43,304 bases of DNA, taken from assembly GCA_934456295.1 (NCBI GenBank), contig CAKSHB010000010.1:1-43304 (forward strand), in the 5' to 3' direction. The stretch's first letter is position 1; the number at the start of each line of letters is the position of its first letter. The stretch comes from an uncultured Clostridia bacterium (GTDB taxonomy: Bacteria; Bacillota; Clostridia; UBA1381; UMGS1253). The notes below the pieces were generated by a model. It saw nothing but the letters and a program-made list of their open reading frames with translations, was not told the DNA's origin and searched no databases. Shown piece after piece: positions 15,669 through 24,449 of this stretch. The position numbers were made by a program, and so were the translations under genes.

Positions 15669-17792
15669 CTATTTTGTCTGAACCGTCCGTTTGATTATTT
15701 CGTCCTGCAAGCCTTCGCTGAGAAATACAAAATAATCCGAAAATCCCGACACGCGCACACGCAAATTCCTGTATTTATCGGGTGTTTTCTTTGCATTTAT
15801 CAAATCTTCTTTTGAAACATATGTGAGCTGAAAATGTGTTCCGCCCATTTTGAAGTATGTTTCAAACAGATAGACAAGCTTTTCAAAGCTTTCATCATTT
15901 TTTACAAGCTGCTCATCAAGCAATACATTAGTTACACTCGGACCTGTCAGAATTGAGTATGGGTCACATTTTGCAACCGATGACAGCAGAGCCGTAAGGC
16001 CGTTTCTGTCCTTTCCGTCTGCCTGACCTATGCCAAAGCTTATCATATCTCCGAAAAATCTCCCGTCTGGAGTTGCCTTTGTATTGCTTCCGAAAAATTT
16101 ATGATGCTCGTTATATCCGACGAGATTTCCGAAAATGATTTTCTTTTTCAGATAGCCGCTGCCATCGTTCCACGTTTCGAGGCTTTTGAAAAATTTTTGG
16201 GCAATATCGTTTGAACAGGAATCATCATTACCGAAAAAACATCCCTTTTTCAATATATACTCTCTCAGCTCCTCATAGTCCGCCCAGTTATTCTTCAGCG
16301 CCTCAATAAGCTGATGCATTGTTATGCGCTTTTCATCAAAAACCATCTGTTTTGTTACGCATAGAGAATCGATAACATTCGTAATACCTATAAGCAGCCC
16401 TACGGCGATATAGCTTTCTGTTCCGTTCTGTGTAACGCTTTTTGCATTTTCGATACAGCCGTCTATAAGCATGTTGCTTACCAGATTGCAGTCGCGGCTG
16501 CGTATGCGCTGAAAACCTTCTCCTATTTTGTCTGCCTCATCAAGGTCTTTAAACATTTCCTCTTGAAATATGCTGTAAAATTTGTCAAAAGTATCCGCAT
16601 TTTTGATATCGTCGCTTCGGTCGAAGAAGATATTTTGAACACAGCGTACAATATTCATCGGGTCAAATCCGAACACAATCCCTCCGGGCAGAGCAATTTC
16701 ATTACAGCCGATCATTGTGTAATTTACCGCCTTACTGTACGGAATACCTGTGTATTTCATCAAACCCTTTATGCGCGGTTCATCGTTTACAAACGCTATT
16801 CGTTTGTTCGGGTCTTTGCGCTCACAGTCCATCATATAGCGCAAAACCTCATGCGGCGTCTTTTCGGTATGACGCAGCGAAATCTGCGGAATCCATGTAG
16901 GAAGCTCCATGAGTGAATCCACTATTAATTTTGAAAGCTCGTTAAATCCGTCCTCACCATTTTCAAGATAACCGCCTACACAAAAATGCGATTCACCTCC
17001 GCGGTAAAACCGGTCTGACGATATGGACGTTCTTGCCTGAATCATTAAAAATAATTCCTGCAAATATTCCGCTGCACTTTCTTTTGTCAAAATTCCGCTT
17101 TCGGTATCGGCTTTGTAAAACGGATAAAGATATCTGTCAGCCAAGCCTATACTGTCGGGGAGCAGGCTGAAACAAATATACAGCGACAAAACGGCTTCAT
17201 AAAAGCTTTTTGCAGGATTTTCCGGCACATTTCTAAGCGCCGATGACAGTTTTTCGAGATTTTCTTTATAACCTTTGTCAGACACCGTTTTTGAAATTTG
17301 CAGTGATTTGTCCGAGCATTTTCTTGCCCAGAAAATAAGGGCGTCGCAGATATCCGACTGCGTTTCCAGAAATTCAATTGCGTCCTTATCGCCGCTATGA
17401 GCGTTCATCGATTTTTCTATGTCGCTTTTTACACCCGATATGCCGCGGTTAATGATTTTGCCGAAATCGCCTGCCGAATGCTGCCATTCAAAGGTCAGCA
17501 AATTGTTGACGGGCTTGTTATAGAAATGCTCACATGCCGTCTGAAAATTTTTGTGCCCAGACCTGCCGAATACATCTCCCTCCACACTTCCGTCAAAATT
17601 AAAAAGCCCCGTAAAGCAGCTTTCCTCCGCAATCATCGGTTCCTGATTTTTTATGTATTCGCATACGCGCTTGCCCGACATTTTTACAGGGGACAAAAAT
17701 AAGTCGCACCTGTCATATTCCGTTTTTACCGGTTTGACGTACATATTGCCCGAAATCGTTTTTTGTAGCAGCTTTTTTATTCTTTCATTCAT
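15669..17792 (-). CDS. Glycyl radical enzyme, dehydratase-type active site, substrate unknown
   Basis: The 707-residue protein ends with the glycyl radical motif RVSGFSDYF, with the radical glycine at 683, and QDEIIKRT. The thiyl cysteine is C363 in NYTMIGCNEIALPGG. The Cys-x-Glu pair (C363, E365) is what eliminating glycyl radical enzymes such as glycerol and hydroxyproline dehydratases have; pyruvate formate-lyase has Cys-Cys instead. The usual sequence in those is GCVE, so GCNE and the following ALPGG are unusual. The length is also short against about 780-850 for the characterised dehydratases. The start ATG 17792 has GGAGGG 8 bases upstream. It lies between an SDR dehydrogenase and its activase. 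A radical dehydration, decarboxylation or C-X bond cleavage of a sugar-derived alcohol is plausible; the reaction itself is not identifiable. Confidence 0.9.
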   Translation of the reverse strand: MNERIKKLLQKTISGNMYVKPVKTEYDRCDLFLSPVKMSGKRVCEYIKNQEPMIAEESCFTGLFNFDGSVEGDVFGRSGHKNFQTACEHFYNKPVNNLLTFEWQHSAGDFGKIINRGISGVKSDIEKSMNAHSGDKDAIEFLETQSDICDALIFWARKCSDKSLQISKTVSDKGYKENLEKLSSALRNVPENPAKSFYEAVLSLYICFSLLPDSIGLADRYLYPFYKADTESGILTKESAAEYLQELFLMIQARTSISSDRFYRGGESHFCVGGYLENGEDGFNELSKLIVDSLMELPTWIPQISLRHTEKTPHEVLRYMMDCERKDPNKRIAFVNDEPRIKGLMKYTGIPYSKAVNYTMIGCNEIALPGGIVFGFDPMNIVRCVQNIFFDRSDDIKNADTFDKFYSIFQEEMFKDLDEADKIGEGFQRIRSRDCNLVSNMLIDGCIENAKSVTQNGTESYIAVGLLIGITNVIDSLCVTKQMVFDEKRITMHQLIEALKNNWADYEELREYILKKGCFFGNDDSCSNDIAQKFFKSLETWNDGSGYLKKKIIFGNLVGYNEHHKFFGSNTKATPDGRFFGDMISFGIGQADGKDRNGLTALLSSVAKCDPYSILTGPSVTNVLLDEQLVKNDESFEKLVYLFETYFKMGGTHFQLTYVSKEDLINAKKTPDKYRNLRVRVSGFSDYFVFLSEGLQDEIIKRTVQTK

Positions 17793-17811
17793 TATTTACA
17801 CCCTCCATGTA

Positions 17812-18543
17812 CTATCTTATTGAATATCCTCCGTCGATAATAACCGTTTCGCCGCATATCATTTTTGCTTCCTCACTTACGAGATACATTGCAAGCTGTG
17901 CTATTTCCTCAGCGGTGGAATATCTGCCGTAGGGAATACGGCTGTGCGCTATCGGATCCCCTTCTTTCCAATTATTCATTTCAGTTGCCACAGGCCCCGG
18001 AGCTATGCCGTTTATTGTTATACCGTCAGGGGCAAACATTTTTCCCCAGCCGCGCGTCAGACCTGTTGCGGCAATTTTTGATGCACCGTAAGCGCCGTAT
18101 ATGGGTTCTTCGCCCGCAACCGAGGTCATATTTAAGATATTGCCTTTTATTTTATGTTCAAGCATATAATTTACCGCTGCCTGCATTACAAAAAATACGG
18201 CGCTTGTGTTTGTGTTCATTACCAATGACCATTCATCTGCTGTTGTTTTTAAAAGCTTTGATTTGTCCCATTCACTTCTTTGGGCAAAAATTCCGGCATT
18301 GTTTACCACGATATCAAGTCCGCCCATAATATCAGATATTTCTTTTATTTTTTTATCGGCAACATCAAGCTGCGATATATCCCAAACGATAGGTATAACA
18401 TTGTTTCCGATTTTCTCTGCGGCTTTTTCGATAGTTGACGCATTGCGGCCTGTTATGGTGACTGTATAGCCTTTATCTGACATTAATTCAGCTATTGCGC
18501 GTCCTATACCGCGGCTTCCGCCTGTGACTAAAGCTTTAATCAT
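17812..18543 (-). CDS. Short-chain dehydrogenase of the glycyl radical operon
   Basis: The 243-residue protein has TGGSRGIG for NAD(P) binding, NNAGI, the catalytic serine in LNMTSVAGE, YGASK as Tyr-x-x-x-Lys, and the ending ICGETVIIDGGYSIR typical of glucose dehydrogenase and 3-oxoacyl reductase-like SDRs. It is the first gene of the operon, with GGAGGTG before ATG 18543 and a 19-base gap to the glycyl radical enzyme. It probably either makes the substrate of that enzyme by oxidising a polyol or sugar, or reduces the aldehyde or ketone it releases. A divergent AraC regulator begins at 18710. Confidence 0.9.
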   Translation of the reverse strand: MIKALVTGGSRGIGRAIAELMSDKGYTVTITGRNASTIEKAAEKIGNNVIPIVWDISQLDVADKKIKEISDIMGGLDIVVNNAGIFAQRSEWDKSKLLKTTADEWSLVMNTNTSAVFFVMQAAVNYMLEHKIKGNILNMTSVAGEEPIYGAYGASKIAATGLTRGWGKMFAPDGITINGIAPGPVATEMNNWKEGDPIAHSRIPYGRYSTAEEIAQLAMYLVSEEAKMICGETVIIDGGYSIR

Positions 18544-18577
18544 TATTTACACCTCCATGCAATCATGTTATGCTTTG

Positions 18578-18605
18578 ATTATATTACAATCTCATAAAAA
18601 GTAAA
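18578..18605 (-). promoter_or_regulatory. Probable promoter of the glycyl radical operon
   Basis: Minus-strand TATAAT (18583-18578) with a weak -35 TTTACT (18605-18600) 16 bases upstream. A weak -35 box would fit dependence on an activator such as the divergent AraC protein. Confidence 0.5.
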
Positions 18606-18631
18606 TGTTTGCAAAGAGAAATTTTTGTTTG

Positions 18632-18689
18632 AAACGGATATAATGCTTGCATTAAAAAAAACAAAATGTTATACTGTAAAAAACGGATA
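18632..18689 (+). promoter_or_regulatory. Promoter of the AraC gene with flanking direct repeats
   Basis: TTGCAT (18647-18652), 17 bases, TATACT (18670-18675). The 9-base sequence AAACGGATA occurs at 18632-18640, upstream of -35, and at 18681-18689, at the expected start site, 49 bases apart. This is the same layout as at 14747-14811 with a different sequence, suggesting autoregulation by this AraC protein. Confidence 0.6.
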
Positions 18690-18709
18690 AAAACAGAGGT
18701 GAAAATAAA

Positions 18710-19537
18710 ATGCAAAACGAAACAATCGGACAAATATATACAGATGACGCGGTATTTTTTTATGATACCCTGACGGAGGGCAAACCCTTTATCTCTTCCT
18801 CTCCGAGAAATCATGAAAGCCTGTTTTTTGTTACAAAAGGAACGCTTGCTTATGAAAAGCAAGGTAAAACGGAAATTATAAGAGAGGGGTGTGTCGGATA
18901 TGTTGCAAGAGGTTCATCAGATAAAAGCAGCGCACATAATTGTCCTGCCGTTTCGTACGTTGTGGTAAATTTTAATTTTGGCAGAGAAAATTATGCACCG
19001 AAACGTACTCTTCCGTTTGAAACGGTTTGTGCCGAAGAAACGGCGTATAAGTATGAAAAATTGTTCAGAGAAGGTCTTTATGAATATAATCCTGAGCTGC
19101 AGGGTTCGCAGATGATATGCAGCGGAATACTGCGCCGTATAATAGGTATGCTGTACAATGATTACACATTAAGAGGCGCCGATCCCGCAAAGGCAAAAAA
19201 GATAGAAAAATCGCTCGACTATTTAAAGCAAAACTACCATCGTCCGAATTTGAAAATAAGCGAGCTTGCCGATATTGCAAATGTGAGCGAAAAGCATTTC
19301 AGGTGTCTGTTCTTTGATGTGTATAAAAAGAGCCCGCATGAATTTCTGAGAGATTTTCGTCTGAATAAAGCCGTGCTGCTGCTTATGAATACATCAAAGC
19401 AGATTTCGGAGATAGCAGTTCAATGCGGTTTTTCGGACGTATATTCCTTCAGCCATTGTTTCAAAAAAACATACGGCATATCGCCGAAAGCGTACAGAGA
19501 GGGTATCGCCGGCGGCAACATGGCACCGATTTTATAA
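18710..19537 (+). CDS. AraC-family regulator divergent from the glycyl radical operon
   Basis: The 275-residue protein has an N-terminal cupin-like sensor (SLFFVTKGTLAYEKQGKTEII) and a C-terminal AraC domain. The latter's two helix-turn-helix units are around ISELADIANVSEKHFRCLFFD and ISEIAVQCGFSDVYSFSHCFKK, followed by YGISPKAYR. An AGAGGTG ribosome binding site precedes ATG 18710. Its divergent position makes it the leading candidate to control the SDR-glycyl radical enzyme-activase operon. Paired repeats around its own promoter suggest self-control. Confidence 0.92.
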   Translation: MQNETIGQIYTDDAVFFYDTLTEGKPFISSSPRNHESLFFVTKGTLAYEKQGKTEIIREGCVGYVARGSSDKSSAHNCPAVSYVVVNFNFGRENYAPKRTLPFETVCAEETAYKYEKLFREGLYEYNPELQGSQMICSGILRRIIGMLYNDYTLRGADPAKAKKIEKSLDYLKQNYHRPNLKISELADIANVSEKHFRCLFFDVYKKSPHEFLRDFRLNKAVLLLMNTSKQISEIAVQCGFSDVYSFSHCFKKTYGISPKAYREGIAGGNMAPIL

Positions 19538-19565
19538 ACAGGGCAATTTCATAAAAAACTGCATA

Positions 19566-19605
19566 AAAAAGAGAAAAACCCTTATAAACGAGCTTTTCTC
19601 TTTTT
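19566..19605. terminator. AT-rich bidirectional terminator
   Basis: A 12-base stem, left arm 19566-19577 (A-rich with a central GAG) and right arm 19594-19605, sits between the convergent AraC and fucosidase genes. The T-run on either strand would allow use in both directions. The low GC content makes it weaker than the others here. Confidence 0.6.
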
Positions 19606-19638
19606 GTTTTTGCTTCTTTAAAATAAATGTCTGCTTGC

Positions 19639-20931
19639 TTAATCCTTTAGCTTCAGCCTTATTACGGTATCAATCTTATCCGACAAATTTGCATCTCCGA
19701 CATCAACAAACACAAGCTTATCGCCGCCCTCATACTGATCCTCGTTCCACGGCACACACATAACAAGCTCGCTGCCATCACTTATAAGACGCACATTTTC
19801 AACCTCGTGTCCAGTACGGAAGCAGAGCGTGCTTGTGGAGGTGTCATACACATGCGCATAAAGCATGTTTTTGTTCTGCGTATATCTGCCCCAGTCGGGC
19901 TTTGCAAGCTCAGACGCGCCGCATCCGTATATGCTTTCACTGTTATAGTACATCCAATCGGCAACCTCTTCGAGAATTTTAACGCTTTCGCGCGGAAAAT
20001 CGCCTTTTGCCGTAGGTCCGATATTCAAAAGCAGGTTTCCTCCTTTGCTTACACAGTCGATAAGCGTTCTTATAACCGTTTTTGCGGATTTGTAATTTTT
20101 GTCCTTTGAGCAGTAGCCCCAATGATCGTTTAAAGTCATACAGCTTTCCCATGCTATGCTGCGCCCTTTGTCATCAACAAGCGGCGCTCGTGGGATCATC
20201 TGCTCGGGCGACTTAAAATCGCCTGCATATATCGGCTCATCTTCAAAACTTTTGCGCTCTGTGCCGTCGCCGCCGAGACGGTTATTCAAAACGATGTCGG
20301 GCTGATATGAGCGAATCATTTTTACAAGCTCCGTTGCCTTCCATTTTTCACCCTTCATGTCGTCATACGAAAAGTCAAACCACAGCAAATCAATTTTGCC
20401 GTAATTTGTCATAAGCTCACGCACCTGATTATGCATATATGTAACATAGTTATCAAAATTTCTGTTATCGTTTTTATATGCTTCATTGTTGCGCATGGGG
20501 TGCTGTCTGTCGCCGTAATGCGGATAGTCGGGATGGTGCCAGTCAAGCAGTGAATAGTAAAAACCGATTTTTATGCCCTCGGCACGGAATGCGTCAACAA
20601 ATTCGCGCACCAAATCACGTCCTGCCGGTGTATTTGTCGCTTTAAAATCCGTATATGCCGAATCGAACAGGCAGAAGCCCTCATGGTGTTTAGTTGTAAG
20701 CACTGCATACTTCATGCCGGCATTTTTGGCAAGCTTTGCCCACTTTTTCGCATCATAATGCACGGGGTTAAACTCCTCAAAAAGCGGCATATATTCCTCC
20801 TCGGGAATTTCCTCATGGCTTCTTACCCATTCATGACGGGCGGGAATTGAATAAAGACCCCAGTGGATAAACATTCCGAAACGGTCATGCCGGAACCATT
20901 CTGTGCGTTTTACCTTTTCTTCATATGACAT
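19639..20931 (-). CDS. Alpha-L-fucosidase, GH29
   Basis: The 430-residue enzyme begins with the GH29 signature RTEWFRHDRFGMFIHWG and continues YAVLTTKHHEGFCLFDS, GIKIGFYYSLLDWHHPDY and KIDLLWFDFSYDD, where the catalytic aspartate nucleophile is expected. GGNLLLNIGP also matches the family. It hydrolyses terminal alpha-linked L-fucose from glycans. No signal peptide is seen, so it probably acts on imported oligosaccharides in the cytoplasm. A CAAGGAGG ribosome binding site precedes ATG 20931. It is single-gene and divergent from an AraC regulator at 21051 that probably controls it. At about 430 residues it is compact and lacks obvious accessory carbohydrate-binding domains. Confidence 0.93.
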   Translation of the reverse strand: MSYEEKVKRTEWFRHDRFGMFIHWGLYSIPARHEWVRSHEEIPEEEYMPLFEEFNPVHYDAKKWAKLAKNAGMKYAVLTTKHHEGFCLFDSAYTDFKATNTPAGRDLVREFVDAFRAEGIKIGFYYSLLDWHHPDYPHYGDRQHPMRNNEAYKNDNRNFDNYVTYMHNQVRELMTNYGKIDLLWFDFSYDDMKGEKWKATELVKMIRSYQPDIVLNNRLGGDGTERKSFEDEPIYAGDFKSPEQMIPRAPLVDDKGRSIAWESCMTLNDHWGYCSKDKNYKSAKTVIRTLIDCVSKGGNLLLNIGPTAKGDFPRESVKILEEVADWMYYNSESIYGCGASELAKPDWGRYTQNKNMLYAHVYDTSTSTLCFRTGHEVENVRLISDGSELVMCVPWNEDQYEGGDKLVFVDVGDANLSDKIDTVIRLKLKD

Positions 20932-21050
20932 ATTTGCTGCCTCCTTGAATTTTTATATTTACAAACAGATAATAACAGATGTATAATAAATTGTATATGT
21001 AAAATCTTATTGTTTTGTTGTATATTTTTAACTTAATCGGAGGCATAAAA

Positions 21051-21857
21051 ATGTACGGTCAGTTTTCAAATTTATATATAAATTACTACTACGGCGGTCA
21101 TACACGCCTCGGCGCAGGCTGGGGCGAAAAAAACGCAGTGTGTCCCTATAACAAGGCATACTTCATAACGCACGGAGAATGTGAAATTGTGGCAGATGGG
21201 CAGGTTTATCGCGGAATATCGGGCGATTTTTTTATGATACCGGCAGGCACAAAGCATTCTTTTTATCACATAAACGAAAATTATATCACAAAATACTGGT
21301 TCCATTTTGACGCAAGAGCTGGTGACGAAAATATTTTTCACACCGTGCATATTCCGTACTGTATAAATTTTTCTCAGACAAAAAAGCTTATACCGATTTT
21401 CAAAAGCATTTTCAAAAACGCCTCTTCCGATAATGCATCATCACAGCTGTTTTTGAACGCAAAAATACTTGAACTGCTGAGTATATATCTTGATGCGGCA
21501 GGAACGTCTGCGGCTGTGCAGAGCACGGAGGAGCCGGACATAATAAATGTACTTCTTGAGTATATAAGCGAAAACACAGACAAAAACATCTCCGTGGCAG
21601 AGCTTTCCGAAATTGCCCATTTTCACCCGAATTATCTCGTGCGCTTCTTCAAGGAGCGCATGGGTGTACCGCCGGCAAAATACATAAACGGTGTAAAGCT
21701 CGAGAAAGCAAAATCCATGCTCGAAAATACGCATATGCCGATAAAAGACATAATGCGCGCGGTAGGTTTTGATGATTACAGTCATTTTTCAAAGTTTTTC
21801 AAAACATACAGCGGCTACCCGCCAAAGGCCTTCCGAAGCTGTTTTTCAAAGCTGTAA
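21051..21857 (+). CDS. AraC-family regulator divergent from the fucosidase
   Basis: ATG 21051 is chosen because GGAGG (21039-21043) lies 7 bases upstream; the open frame extends back to 21015 without a ribosome binding site. The 268-residue protein has an N-terminal cupin (KAYFITHGECEIVADGQVYRG, DFFMIPAGTKHSFYH) and a C-terminal AraC domain (AELSEIAHFHPNYLVRFFKER, IMRAVGFDDYSHFSKFFKTYSG, then YPPKAFR). It probably activates the fucosidase in response to a sugar. The 119-base shared promoter region is AT-rich; I could not assign promoters there with confidence. Confidence 0.92.
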   Translation: MYGQFSNLYINYYYGGHTRLGAGWGEKNAVCPYNKAYFITHGECEIVADGQVYRGISGDFFMIPAGTKHSFYHINENYITKYWFHFDARAGDENIFHTVHIPYCINFSQTKKLIPIFKSIFKNASSDNASSQLFLNAKILELLSIYLDAAGTSAAVQSTEEPDIINVLLEYISENTDKNISVAELSEIAHFHPNYLVRFFKERMGVPPAKYINGVKLEKAKSMLENTHMPIKDIMRAVGFDDYSHFSKFFKTYSGYPPKAFRSCFSKL

Positions 21858-21900
21858 AATCCGTTTTATAAATCCGCACAAATTCATACATGCATGCACA

Positions 21901-21937
21901 AAAAAAGCCGCTGCCCGTATAAGGCAACGGTTTTTTT
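21901..21937. terminator. Bidirectional terminator between AraC and clpC
   Basis: CCGCTGCC (21908-21915) pairs with GGCAACGG (21923-21930) with one internal mismatch, flanked by an A-run and seven T. It can serve both convergent transcripts. Confidence 0.88.
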
Positions 21938-21946
21938 GATTTTAAC

Positions 21947-24418
21947 TTACTTTACGACAAGCTCTCCGTCACTGACATCAACGGTAATTGTATCACCGCT
22001 CTTTATGTGGCTTTCAAGCATTTTCTCTGCCAGCAAATCCTCAATCTTCGACTGTATCGCACGGCGCAGCGGTCTTGCTCCGTATACGGGGTCGAAGCCC
22101 TCTTTTGCAATGTGGCTCACAGCCTCATCGGTAAACTCTGCCGTTATGCCGTTTTCAGCAAGACGCTTTTTGAGCGTATTCAGCATAAGCGCCGCAATCT
22201 GCTTGATTTCCTCCTCATCGAGCTGATGGAACACGATAATGTCATCAATTCTGTTCAGAAATTCGGGACGGAAGTTCTTTTTAAGTTCTCCCAGAACATC
22301 GTCTTTGATTTTATCATAGCTCTTGTTTTCATCATCTGCGTCCGACGAGAAACCGAGCTTCTGTCCTTTTTGCGCTGTAATAAGGCGCGCACCGATATTT
22401 GACGTCATGATTATGACAGTATTTCTGAAATCCACACGGCGTCCCTGCGAGTCTGTCAATATGCCGTCCTCAAGAATTTGCAGAAGAATATTGAACACAT
22501 CGGGGTGCGCTTTTTCAATCTCATCAAAAAGTATTACACTGTAAGGTTTGCGGCGTACCTTTTCGGTGAGCTGCCCTGCATCGTCATAGCCGACATATCC
22601 CGGAGGCGAACCGACAAGTCTTGATACGGAGTGTTTCTCCATGTATTCCGACATATCAACACGTATCATGTCGTCTTCAGAGCCGAACATCGCCTCTGCA
22701 AGAGCCTTTGACAGCTCTGTTTTGCCGACACCCGTGGGACCGAGGAATATGAATGAGCCTATAGGACGCTTCGGGTCCTTTATGCCCACACGTCCGCGCC
22801 TAATTGCCTTTGCAACGGCGCTCACCGCCTCGCTCTGACCGATTACACGCTTGTGCAGCGTATCCTCCATGTGAAGAAGTCTTTCCGATTCATCTGTCGT
22901 GAGCCTTGCCACGGGAATATTTGTCCAGTCAGCCACAACGGAAGCAATCTGCTCTTCGTCAACACAGGATTTTTCGGTGGTGTTTTTATCCTTCCATGCG
23001 TCCTGCTCGCGCTTCAGCTCCTCCTCGGCTGCCTTTTCCTCATCACGCAGCGACGCCGCACGCTCAAAATCCTGAACCGCAACCGCAGACTCCTTTTCTG
23101 CGGTTATCTTTGCCAGTTTGTCCTCAAGCTCTTTCAACGTCGGCGGCGCTGTCAGTACGCCCAGACGTACTTTTGATGCCGCCTCATCGATAAGGTCAAT
23201 CGCCTTATCGGGCAAAAATCTGTCGGTGATATAACGTGACGACAGCTCAACTGCGGCTTTGATTGCCGCATCGGTAATTTTTACGCCGTGGTGTGCCTCA
23301 TATTTATCACGTATACCCATGAGGATTTTTACGCTTTCCTCCTGTGTCGGCTCACCGACCGTAATCGGCTGAAAACGTCTTTCGAGAGCCGAATCCTTTT
23401 CTATGTGCTTACGGTATTCTTCAAGCGTTGTTGCGCCGATCATCTGTATTTCACCGCGCGCAAGCGACGGTTTTAAGATGTTTGACGCATCGATTGCGCC
23501 CTCCGCCGCACCGGCGCCGATAATTGTGTGAACTTCATCGACAAACAGTATTACGTTGCCCGCCTTTGCAACCTCGGACATTGCCGTTTTGAGCCTTTCT
23601 TCAAACTCACCGCGGTACTTTGCGCCGGCAATCATTGAGGACAAATCGAGTGTAAACAGTCTTTTTCCGCGCAGTACCTCAGGCACATCGCCCGATGCAA
23701 TCTTCTGTGCCAGACCTTCGATTACCGCCGTTTTGCCGACGCCCGGCTCGCCTATGAGACAGGGATTATTCTTTGTACGTCTTGACAAAATCTGAATAAC
23801 ACGCGCAATCTCTTTGTCACGTCCGATTACAGGGTCAAATTTACCCTCCTGTGCCATCTTTGTAAAATCGCGCCCGAACTGGTCAAGCGTTGGCGTGTTT
23901 GTTCTTCCGCCGCTGCGTGCCTGTCCCGACGGCGCCATCTCATCGTATGAGTCAATTCCGCCCGCCGCACCGGAATATCCCGATACCGCCGACATGATTT
24001 CGGCATAGAATGACGGCAAATCGATACCAAGCTCGCTCAAAATCTTAATTGCAACACTCTCACCCTCACGGATAAGCGCCAAAAGCATGTGCTCTGTTCC
24101 GATATAGTTATGCGCCAACTTGCGCGCCTCGGCAAAGCTCAGCTCAATCACTCTCTTTGTACGCGGAGTCATCATGAGCTGCGAATTTTTTGAAAGCTCC
24201 TCATTTTTGCCCATAAGCTCCACTATTTTTTCACGGACAACCTCGGCGCTTACGCCTTTTGCCGAAAGCATTTTTCCCGCGATTGCGCTTTCGTCGGCGC
24301 AAAGTCCTGCCAGAATATGTTCTGTTCCGATATAGCCGTGTCCGAGCTCACATGCGCATGCATGCGCGCTGCGGAGCGCTTCCTGTGCTTTTTGTGTAAA
24401 ACGATTATCAAAGGTCAT
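21947..24418 (-). CDS. clpC: ClpC AAA+ unfoldase of the ClpCP protease
   Basis: The 823-residue protein has the double N-terminal Clp_N repeat (FTQKAQEALRSAHACACELGHGYIGTEH, then a second unit ending YIGTEHMLLALIREGE). The first ATPase has Walker A GEPGVGKT at 223-230. The middle domain contains a UVR-like stretch (AVAVQDFERAASLRDEEK, about 446-463), which binds the McsB/MecA-type adaptors. The second ATPase has GPTGVGKT at 560-567. It unfolds substrates for ClpP, including proteins phosphorylated on arginine by McsB. It is the last gene of the ctsR-mcsA-mcsB-clpC operon, 31 bases after mcsB, with a GGAGAG ribosome binding site. clpP is not in the window. Confidence 0.97.
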   Translation of the reverse strand: MTFDNRFTQKAQEALRSAHACACELGHGYIGTEHILAGLCADESAIAGKMLSAKGVSAEVVREKIVELMGKNEELSKNSQLMMTPRTKRVIELSFAEARKLAHNYIGTEHMLLALIREGESVAIKILSELGIDLPSFYAEIMSAVSGYSGAAGGIDSYDEMAPSGQARSGGRTNTPTLDQFGRDFTKMAQEGKFDPVIGRDKEIARVIQILSRRTKNNPCLIGEPGVGKTAVIEGLAQKIASGDVPEVLRGKRLFTLDLSSMIAGAKYRGEFEERLKTAMSEVAKAGNVILFVDEVHTIIGAGAAEGAIDASNILKPSLARGEIQMIGATTLEEYRKHIEKDSALERRFQPITVGEPTQEESVKILMGIRDKYEAHHGVKITDAAIKAAVELSSRYITDRFLPDKAIDLIDEAASKVRLGVLTAPPTLKELEDKLAKITAEKESAVAVQDFERAASLRDEEKAAEEELKREQDAWKDKNTTEKSCVDEEQIASVVADWTNIPVARLTTDESERLLHMEDTLHKRVIGQSEAVSAVAKAIRRGRVGIKDPKRPIGSFIFLGPTGVGKTELSKALAEAMFGSEDDMIRVDMSEYMEKHSVSRLVGSPPGYVGYDDAGQLTEKVRRKPYSVILFDEIEKAHPDVFNILLQILEDGILTDSQGRRVDFRNTVIIMTSNIGARLITAQKGQKLGFSSDADDENKSYDKIKDDVLGELKKNFRPEFLNRIDDIIVFHQLDEEEIKQIAALMLNTLKKRLAENGITAEFTDEAVSHIAKEGFDPVYGARPLRRAIQSKIEDLLAEKMLESHIKSGDTITVDVSDGELVVK

Positions 24419-24449
24419 AGTATATCTCTCCTTTCATGACGCCGCACGA

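Noticed and set aside
15669..17792. Pyruvate formate-lyase (formate acetyltransferase)
   Set aside because: The active site has Cys-Asn-Glu rather than the adjacent Cys-Cys pair of pyruvate formate-lyase.
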